A stretch of 64,000 nucleotides of DNA from JAJNBA01 sp963842295 (lineage in GTDB: Bacteria > Actinomycetota > UBA4738 > HRBIN12): NCBI GenBank assembly GCA_963842295.1, contig CAWJFY010000009.1, positions 558,001 through 622,000 of the forward strand, written 5' to 3'. A model generated the notes under the pieces. It was not told the origin of the DNA, ran no database searches, and saw only the letters and a list, made by a program, of their open reading frames with translations. The position numbers and the translations under genes are program-made. Below, piece by piece: positions 57,741 to 64,000 of this stretch; within the stretch, counting starts at the first letter, position 1; every line of letters begins with the position of its first letter.

Positions 57741-60234
57741 GGAGTCGGTTCCCCTCGGGGTCGTAGAACGGGGTCGGGACGACGCGGACGGCGACGCGAT
57801 CCGCACGGAGGTCGTCGGGGAACCCGCCCCCCGGCGCGCGCCGGATCCAGCCGAGACCGATCGAGCGATCCAGGACCGGGCTCCTCGCGGCCGAGGTCAC
57901 ACGCCCGGCGATCCATCCGTCCGACAGGAGCGGGACGCCCCGGAGCTCCGCATCGCCTCGATCGAACTCCAGGCCGACCAGCTTCCGCTCCAGCGGTATC
58001 CCGGCGAGGCGTTCGAGCGCTGGTCTGCCCGTGAACCGCTCCCCCGGATGGACGGCCCAGTCGAGTCCGAGCTTGGCCGGCGTGTCGTCGGGCAACGTGT
58101 CCTGACCGACATACGGGTGGCCCTTCTCCAGCCGGAGCACCTCCAGTGCGTCGAGACCGTGGGGCACGAGCCCGAGAGGGGCTCCGGCCTCCCCGATCGC
58201 GCGCCAGAGCTCCGGACCGCGCGAACGCGGATGGTGGAGCTCGAACGCGACCTCCCCGACGAAACCCGTGCGGATCGCACCACACGGGACGCCGGCCACG
58301 GTCAGCTCCCGCACTCCCATATGGGGGAACGCGTCCCGATCGATCGGGTCGTCGGTGAGCCCGGCGAGGAGCTCTCGCGACAGCGGCCCGGCGACCAGGA
58401 TCGCCCCGCGCTCCGCCGTCATATCGAGGACATGGGCGCGGAGCCCGAGCCGGTCGGCGCGGTCGCGCAGCCAGGCCTCCATCCGATCGGCGCCGCCCGA
58501 CGTCGAGGTGAGGTACCAGCCCTCGGGACCCAGCGAGCACAACAACCCGTCGTCGAAGACGTATCCCGCCTCGTCGAGTGCGAGCAGATAACGGGCGCGG
58601 CCGGGCTCGAGATCGTCGATCCTCGTCGGGAACGACGCCTCGACGAGGGCCGTCGCGTCGGGCCCGACGACGAGGAACTTGCCGAGGGTCCCCACATCCA
58701 TCGCGGAGACGTGATCCCGGACGGCCCGATATTCCCGCTCGCGATCGCCGTAGCCGAAGGGCCGGAGCCACGCACCCGACCATCCGATCCGCGCGCCGGC
58801 GGCGACATGCACGTCATGGAGCGAGGTCGTCTTCTCGATCACCTCGTGGACGGGAGCGGCCAGGATGTCCAGAGGCGTCGGCCGCGCCAGCGGGCGCGCC
58901 GTCGTCCGGGAGGCGGCGTTCGCTGCGGCGCCCCGCGCCGACGCGAACGCCGCCAGGTGGCGGCCGCACATCGCCCCCTGACACGGGCCCATGGTGGCCG
59001 TGGTGTAGCGCTTCAGCAGCTCCGACGAGCGGTAGCCCTCGTCCCACGCCCGCTCCAGGTCGGCGACCGACACGTCCTCGCACAGGCACACGTAGCCGGC
59101 CACGGGGGACGCCGTCGGCGACGCCGCACTTGCGGCGTCGCCGACGGCCTCGACGGGCTCACCCGGTCCGGACATCCGAACCAGGTCGTCCCGTGGCGAG
59201 AGCCCGGTCGAGAGGATGAGCACATCGCAGCCGATACCGCGGGTCACACCCTCGGCGTCACGAAGGACCGCGAACCGCACGCGCTCCTTCCCCTCCGCCC
59301 GCAGCACGTCCGCGCCGACGAACGTCCTGACCCCCTCGGGGATGCGGCCCGCGAGCGATCCGGGCACGAGCACCGCGGCGATGCGAACGCCGGCAGACCG
59401 GAGCACCTCGAGGTGATCGACCGCTTCCTCGTGACCCACCACGACCACCGCCCTCAGGCCCGGCATCACGCCTCTTCGCACGAGCCCCGTTGCCGCGCGA
59501 CCGAGCATCACCCCGGGCAGGTCGTTCCCCGGGAACACGGGGTGCACCTCCGTGCCGCCGGTCGCCATCACCGATCGCTTCGGGTGGGCCTGGACGAGCC
59601 CGTCCGGAGAAGCGAGAGAGACCATCGGTCCTTCGTACACGCCGACGGCCGCGTGATGGGCCAGAACCTCGACCCCTTCCGGTGGGTCCGCCAGCTCGCC
59701 CTCGTCGCACAGCACCGCGTGCTCGTTCCGGGCGGCCGCCGCCCCGGCGGCCGCCCGGCCCGCCTGGCCCCCACCCACGACGAGCACGTCGCAGTGAAGG
59801 TGCCGCGACCTGCTCGCCGCGACCGGGCCGGCCGCCAGGCGACCGAGCCCGACCGTCCGCCGGATCGCCCGGTCAGCGATGGTCCACATCCATCGCGGCC
59901 GGATGAAAGTCTTGTAATAGAAGCCGACGGGCAGCAGCACGTGCAGCCGGTCGAGGACCGAGAGGACGTCTCGCTCCGCCGACGGCCACCCGCCTTCCCG
60001 GCGGACCTGCATCCCGTCTCGTGCAAGCGTCACGCACGAGCGGACGCCGGGAACACCGTCGACCGTGATGAGGCAGTTCGGACACTCGCCGGTTCCGCAG
60101 TAGAGGCCCCGCCGGCGGTGATACTTGAGGGACCGCGAGAACGTCCGGATACCCCCCCGATACAGCGCCGACGCGATCGTGTCGCCCTCCTCGACCGGGA
60201 TACGCTTCCGGCCGAGCCGCAGCGTCCCGCCCAC
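57733..60234 (-). CDS. soxA: sarcosine oxidase alpha subunit (SoxA)
   Basis: 833 residues, shorter than the usual 950-1000. An N-terminal 2Fe-2S-like domain keeps all four cysteines (C46, C51, C54, C67), an FAD/NAD-binding oxidoreductase domain (CDVLVVGGGQAGRAAAG) follows, then a BFD-like CxC segment (VCLCEDVSVADLERAWD ... GPCQGAMCG). A GcvT aminomethyltransferase domain that binds folate ends the protein (WSGAWLRPFG; EKGHPYVGQDTLPDDT). It takes the methyl as methylene-THF. Fully conserved Fe-S cysteines are less common in SoxA and resemble heteromeric opine or hydrogen-cyanide-type oxidases. Confidence 0.9.
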   Translation of the reverse strand: MGGTLRLGRKRIPVEEGDTIASALYRGGIRTFSRSLKYHRRRGLYCGTGECPNCLITVDGVPGVRSCVTLARDGMQVRREGGWPSAERDVLSVLDRLHVLLPVGFYYKTFIRPRWMWTIADRAIRRTVGLGRLAAGPVAASRSRHLHCDVLVVGGGQAGRAAAGAAAARNEHAVLCDEGELADPPEGVEVLAHHAAVGVYEGPMVSLASPDGLVQAHPKRSVMATGGTEVHPVFPGNDLPGVMLGRAATGLVRRGVMPGLRAVVVVGHEEAVDHLEVLRSAGVRIAAVLVPGSLAGRIPEGVRTFVGADVLRAEGKERVRFAVLRDAEGVTRGIGCDVLILSTGLSPRDDLVRMSGPGEPVEAVGDAASAASPTASPVAGYVCLCEDVSVADLERAWDEGYRSSELLKRYTTATMGPCQGAMCGRHLAAFASARGAAANAASRTTARPLARPTPLDILAAPVHEVIEKTTSLHDVHVAAGARIGWSGAWLRPFGYGDREREYRAVRDHVSAMDVGTLGKFLVVGPDATALVEASFPTRIDDLEPGRARYLLALDEAGYVFDDGLLCSLGPEGWYLTSTSGGADRMEAWLRDRADRLGLRAHVLDMTAERGAILVAGPLSRELLAGLTDDPIDRDAFPHMGVRELTVAGVPCGAIRTGFVGEVAFELHHPRSRGPELWRAIGEAGAPLGLVPHGLDALEVLRLEKGHPYVGQDTLPDDTPAKLGLDWAVHPGERFTGRPALERLAGIPLERKLVGLEFDRGDAELRGVPLLSDGWIAGRVTSAARSPVLDRSIGLGWIRRAPGGGFPDDLRADRVAVRVVPTPFYDPEGNRLRG

Positions 60235-60462
60235 CTATCGGACCTCGTTGGTCGTCGTGTCGCGCGACACCGTGATCCAGCGCCGACATCCGAGGAGGTG
60301 GAACCAGCGCTCGTCCTGCGGACCGGCCACGTTCTCCGGTAGGAAGACCCGCGCGAACTCGGACTCGATGTCGGGTGCGGCCACGGGCCGGAGCTCGCCA
60401 CCCCAGGCGAACTCGCTCGAGGAGCGCCACCCGCAGTTCGGGCACGGAACCTTCAGCGCCAC
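60235..60462 (-). CDS. soxD: sarcosine oxidase delta subunit (SoxD)
   Basis: 75 residues from GTG 60462. The zinc ribbon VPCPNCGWRSSSEF (C7, C10) and the C-terminal LLGCRRWITVSRDTTTNEV (C59) are the SoxD signature, matching the small zinc-binding subunit of heterotetrameric sarcosine oxidase. It overlaps the end of the upstream FAD enzyme by 10 bp and meets soxA directly, so it belongs to the operon. Confidence 0.9.
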   Translation of the reverse strand: MALKVPCPNCGWRSSSEFAWGGELRPVAAPDIESEFARVFLPENVAGPQDERWFHLLGCRRWITVSRDTTTNEVR

Positions 60463-62075
60463 GAGCCCCGCCGTCCTCGCCGTCCCCTCCGGAGATCACG
60501 CAAGACGGCGTGCGACGCCCCGTAGCCGGGAGCGCCCGTCACTCCTCCGCCCGGGTGCGCGCCCGCCCCGCAGAGGTAGAGACCCCTCACCGGCGTGCGA
60601 TAGCGCGACCAGGCCGGCGTCGGCCGCATCGAGAAGAGCTGTCCGATGTTGAGGTCGCCGTGGAAGATGTTCCCCTCGGTCAATCCGTAGGTCCGCTCCA
60701 GATCCAGCGGCGTGATCACCTGCGCCGCCTCGATCGTTCCGCGGAAACCGGGTGCATGTTCCTCGATCCGCGCCACGACCTTCTTCAGGAGCTCATCCCT
60801 CCGGTCGTCCCAGGAACCCTGCCTCAACTCGAAAGGGACGTACTGCACGAACGCCGTCATCACGTGGACACCCGGTGGTGCGAGCGTGTCGTCCACGTTC
60901 GAGGCCGTCACGCAGTCGACCCAGAGCCTGTCGGGGATCTCGCCCTCGCGATGGCGGTCGTAGATCTTCTGCGCTTCCTCGAGCGTCGGCACCAACGTGG
61001 CCAGCGAGCGGCGGTTGGCGTCCGCGTCCTCGGGCATCCCCGTCCACACGGGCTCGGCCGACAGCACGAAGTTCACCTTGGCGCACGGGCCGGCCATCTT
61101 GATCGCGGAGATGTCGTCGCGGAATCCCGCCGGCAGCTCGGCGGGGTCGATCATGCCGAGGAACGTGCGCTTGGGATCCGCGTTGGACAGCACCACTTGC
61201 GCCTCGAGCTCCTCTCCGTCTTCGAGCACGACGCCGCTCGTGCGACCGGTACGCACCTGGACGCGCGTCACCGGCGAGGACACACGGATCACCCCCCCTG
61301 CCTCGCGGACGGCCGCCGCCATCGCCTGGGTGATCGCTCCCATCCCCCCGATCACGTGGCCGTAGAAGCCCTGGACTCCGTCGGCACCGCCGGACAGCAG
61401 ATGGAACAGCAACCCGATCGCGGTGCCGGGCATGTACGGCGGCGCGTGCATCCCGTACACGTTGTTGGCGAGGTACATCCTGCGCATCCGATCGGTCTCG
61501 AAATGCCGCTCGACGAAGTCCCCGAGCGAGCCCGTCGTGAAGTGCACCAGATCCGCCAGCTCGTCGCCGGTGATCTTCCGGAACCGCCGCCAAGCGCGGC
61601 TCCCCTCCCGCACCTTCGCCCATCCGCGCGCGTACAGGTTGGGCGGCTCTTCGAGGAAGAAGGGCTGGAGGTATCGAGCGAGCCCGTGGAGCCGCCGGTG
61701 GACGCGGTCGAACGAGGCCGCATCCGCTTCGGAGATGCTGGATGCGAACTCCTTCACCGCTCGGTCGTGGTCGGTCCACCAGGGCACGATCGTGCCGTCT
61801 TCGAACGCGGCCTGCAGACCGGGCTCGCACGGGATCATCCGCAGGCCGTGACGCTCGAGACCGAGATCGCGGATCACCTCGGGCCGGAGCATCGAGGCGA
61901 TGTAGGAGGTGGTCGAGGCACGACACCCTGGAGCGATCTCCTCGGTGACGCAAGCCCCCCCGACGAACTCCCGACGTTCCACCACGAGCGTGCGGAGCCC
62001 GGCGTGCGCCAGATAGAAGGCGGCGGTCAGCCCGTTGTGGCCACCGCCGATCACGATCGCGTCGTAGATCTCCAA
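60453..62075 (-). CDS. phytoene desaturase-like FAD-dependent oxidoreductase heading the sox operon
   Basis: 540 residues from a TTG start supported by AGAGGTGGG upstream. The N-terminal FAD site AIVIGGGHNGLTAAFYLAHAG and the C-terminal GLYLCGAGAHPGGGVTGAPG follow the CrtI/amine-oxidase pattern. Overall it matches the bacterial NAD(P)/FAD oxidoreductase group near phytoene dehydrogenase rather than real carotenoid enzymes (no carotenoid genes are seen). Coupling to soxD suggests oxidation of an N-methylated or betaine-like compound feeding sarcosine, which is an inference. First gene of the operon. Confidence 0.82.
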   Translation of the reverse strand: MEIYDAIVIGGGHNGLTAAFYLAHAGLRTLVVERREFVGGACVTEEIAPGCRASTTSYIASMLRPEVIRDLGLERHGLRMIPCEPGLQAAFEDGTIVPWWTDHDRAVKEFASSISEADAASFDRVHRRLHGLARYLQPFFLEEPPNLYARGWAKVREGSRAWRRFRKITGDELADLVHFTTGSLGDFVERHFETDRMRRMYLANNVYGMHAPPYMPGTAIGLLFHLLSGGADGVQGFYGHVIGGMGAITQAMAAAVREAGGVIRVSSPVTRVQVRTGRTSGVVLEDGEELEAQVVLSNADPKRTFLGMIDPAELPAGFRDDISAIKMAGPCAKVNFVLSAEPVWTGMPEDADANRRSLATLVPTLEEAQKIYDRHREGEIPDRLWVDCVTASNVDDTLAPPGVHVMTAFVQYVPFELRQGSWDDRRDELLKKVVARIEEHAPGFRGTIEAAQVITPLDLERTYGLTEGNIFHGDLNIGQLFSMRPTPAWSRYRTPVRGLYLCGAGAHPGGGVTGAPGYGASHAVLRDLRRGRRGRRGSWR

Positions 62076-62218
62076 GCACCCACCTCTTGGCCGGCTCCCG
62101 CCTGGCCGTCGCGCCAAGATCGCCGGGGAGGACTCTACGAGCGGATCGGTCGCAGACGTTCCGCTGGGGTGACCCTGGTTCAGGAGCTCCATCCGCCCCA
62201 AGGGGTCTCGGGCCACCG

Positions 62219-62224
62219 TAGGCT
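62219..62224 (+). promoter_or_regulatory. -10 hexamer, leaderless cyclase gene promoter
   Basis: TAGGCT with 7 nt to the GTG at 62232. Confidence 0.55.
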
Positions 62225-62231
62225 TCGTCCC

Positions 62232-64000
62232 GTGCCGTCCTGCCCGGCGTGCGCCGCTGACAACCCCGAACACGCGCGCTTCTGCTTGTCCTGTGGCCGG
62301 CCGCTCGATCCGCCCGAGCCGACCGAATCACGCCGCCAGGTGACGATCCTGTTCGTCGATCTGGCCGGTTCCACCGACCTCGCTCATCGACTCGACGCAG
62401 AGACCCTCCATCGCGTGATGGGTGACTACTACGGAGCAGCCCGCACCGCCATCGGCCGCCACGGCGGCCACATCGAGAAGTTCATCGGCGACGCCGTCAT
62501 GGCCGTGTTCGGCTTCCCGCGCGCGAACGAGGATGACGCGCTGCGCGCCGTCCGGGCGGCGTGGGACATGCGACACATGATCGACGCCGCGAACGAGGAA
62601 CTCCTCCGCCGGTGGGATGTGCAACTCGCGATCCGCACCGGGATCGCTACCGGCAACGTCGTCGCGAGCGATCGGAGCACCGGTGAACCCTTCGTGATGG
62701 GAACGCCGGTGAACCTCGCTGCCCGCCTGGAGCAGAATGCCGTTGCGGGCGAGATCTTCCTCGACGGGATCACGAAGGGGATCGCCCGCAATGCGATCAC
62801 CGCCGAGCCGGTCGCGCTCGAGGAACTCCGAGGGTTCGAGGGCTCCGTGACCGCGCACCGGCTCCTCGACGTCATCGATGTGGGAGAAAACCTGCCGCGC
62901 CCGGAGCCCCCGTTCGTCAACCGAACGACGGAGCTTCGACTCTTGCATGAGTCGTTCGCGAGCCACGTCGCCACCGCCCGATGCCGGTCGGTGACGTTGA
63001 TAGGGAGCGCAGGACTCGGGAAGTCACGGCTCGTGGCCGAATTCCTCCGAAGTCACCCCGAGGCCAACACCGTGCTCCACAGCAGGTGCCCGGCCTACGG
63101 CGAGGGCAGCGCACTCCGACCGCTCATCGACGTGGTGGGCCAGGCCGCGGGTTTCGCTCCCGACGCCGAGCCCGGGGTCGCCGTCGAGAAGATCCGGGAT
63201 CTCCTGGCGGATCATCCTGAAGGCACCCTCGCCGCCGAGGGAGTCGCGAGAGCGCTCGGATTCGCGCCTGGCACCACGACTCAAGAGGAAACGGCGTGGT
63301 CGATACGAACCTGCGTGGAGGCATTGGCTCGACGCCGGCCCCTTGTGCTCGCGCTCGACGACGTCCAGTGGGCAGCCCCGGCCCTTCTGGACGTGCTCGA
63401 GCACCTCGCCGAATGGGCTCGCGACGCCCCGATCCTCTTGCTCTGTCTCGCACGCCAGGAGCTCCTGAACGCCCGACCGACGTGGGGGAGGACGCCGGGG
63501 GCCGTGACCCTCCAGCTCGAACCCCTCGCCGCGGAACCGAGCCGCGAGCTCGCCCGCCACCTGCTCGTGTCTTCGGCAGAGGGATTCGAGGACACGATCG
63601 CCGACGTCGCGGACGGCAACCCGTTCTTCCTCGAGGAGATCGTCACCATGCTCCAGGAGGAGGGGGCGATCGCACCGGACGCCACACCGAGCGACCTGTC
63701 GCGGATCGCGATCCCGCCGACGATCTCGGCGCTCCTGGCCGCACGCATCGACCGGCTCGAGCCTCCGAGCCGGCAGGTGCTGGAGCGGGCAGCCGTGCTC
63801 GGACTCGCGTTCGCACAGGAACAGGTGGACGCACTCCTGCCGGACGGCCATGCGATCGATGTGGGCGCAACGTTGCGAGACCTCGCGCAGCGCGATTTCG
63901 TGGTGGCCGATCCGGAGACACCGGGAGAGGGATACCGCTTCCGCCATGCCCTCACGCGCGAGGCCTCCTACGACGCGATCCCGAAGTCCCTCCGGGTCCG
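62232..64000 (+). CDS. adenylate cyclase with N-terminal zinc ribbon and AAA/NACHT-like ATPase (3' end outside window)
   Basis: 589 residues visible from GTG 62232; the frame is open at the edge. A double-zinc ribbon (CPAC ... FCLSCG, residues 4-22) is followed by a class III cyclase domain (about 36-210): metal aspartates D43 (FVDLAGST) and D87 (GDAVMAVFG), and the N161/R165 pair in VNLAARL, so it should be active. From about residue 230 an ATPase of the STAND/AAA type has Walker A GSAGLGKS (258-265) and Walker B LVLALDDVQWA. Relatives end in TPR or LuxR repeats. It differs from the cyclase at 9420 in domain order. Confidence 0.9.
   Translation, partial: MPSCPACAADNPEHARFCLSCGRPLDPPEPTESRRQVTILFVDLAGSTDLAHRLDAETLHRVMGDYYGAARTAIGRHGGHIEKFIGDAVMAVFGFPRANEDDALRAVRAAWDMRHMIDAANEELLRRWDVQLAIRTGIATGNVVASDRSTGEPFVMGTPVNLAARLEQNAVAGEIFLDGITKGIARNAITAEPVALEELRGFEGSVTAHRLLDVIDVGENLPRPEPPFVNRTTELRLLHESFASHVATARCRSVTLIGSAGLGKSRLVAEFLRSHPEANTVLHSRCPAYGEGSALRPLIDVVGQAAGFAPDAEPGVAVEKIRDLLADHPEGTLAAEGVARALGFAPGTTTQEETAWSIRTCVEALARRRPLVLALDDVQWAAPALLDVLEHLAEWARDAPILLLCLARQELLNARPTWGRTPGAVTLQLEPLAAEPSRELARHLLVSSAEGFEDTIADVADGNPFFLEEIVTMLQEEGAIAPDATPSDLSRIAIPPTISALLAARIDRLEPPSRQVLERAAVLGLAFAQEQVDALLPDGHAIDVGATLRDLAQRDFVVADPETPGEGYRFRHALTREASYDAIPKSLRV

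Noticed and set aside
1..64000. CRISPR array, insertion sequence, prophage or integrase
   Set aside because: No regular spaced repeats, transposase or integrase motifs were found; the only tandem repeats are the protein-coding propeller blades.

Overview
This is a strongly GC-rich bacterial window, dense with genes and with many GTG and TTG starts. Three things suggest an uncultured, deep-branching actinomycete-like lineage. At least twelve genes have a TANNNT hexamer 6-8 nt before the start codon, the signature of leaderless transcription. The order moaC-moeA-galU, fmdB, MTAP-family phosphorylase, SAF/CpaB, uppP resembles actinobacterial chromosomes. The exonuclease is a stand-alone 5'-3' nuclease. 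This assignment is an inference; there is no rRNA in the window.

Layout. 1-2830: end of a molybdenum hydroxylase (CO dehydrogenase-like) operon, with large subunit, XdhC-YHS, CoxG and a MobA-like cytidylyltransferase. 2831-6088: acetyltransferase, nitrilase-type amidase and an acyl-CoA synthetase, all on the minus strand. 6173-9423: two thiolase-like proteins that lack the usual nucleophilic cysteine, plus two DUF35 (zinc ribbon/OB) partners. 9420-19107: a TPR-cyclase, acyl-CoA dehydrogenase, YceI with a divergent HxlR regulator, a class III aminotransferase, an amidohydrolase and a secreted beta-propeller protein. 19133-23190: MBL hydrolase with a LysA-like enzyme, tRNA-Ala(CGC), a translin-family protein and membrane proteins. 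23445-29142: molybdopterin synthesis, galU, fmdB, nucleoside phosphorylase, a CpaB-like protein and uppP.

29237-41226 is the most coherent accessory region. It holds three glutamine-synthetase-like ligases, two tandem-related class III aminotransferases, a class I glutamine amidotransferase, an aldehyde dehydrogenase, a FluG-like amidohydrolase and an APC permease. Together they look like a variant gamma-glutamylation route for amine or polyamine catabolism, with transaminases in place of the usual oxidase. 41478-56116: a NicO-type Ni/Co transporter, TldD/PmbA, envelope glycosyltransferase-like membrane proteins, exonuclease, Pol IV, adenosine deaminase, a YbaK-type deacylase and a SixA-like phosphatase. 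56140-62075: a heterotetrameric sarcosine oxidase operon (soxDAGB order) led by a phytoene-desaturase-like FAD enzyme. From 62232 to the window end: an adenylate cyclase/AAA signalling protein cut by the edge.

Four genes (7222, 35697, 41478, 53002) are broken by single-base frameshifts while coding signal continues in the new frame. Most look like one extra G or C. This may be residual assembly error rather than decay, and those entries should be read with that in mind.
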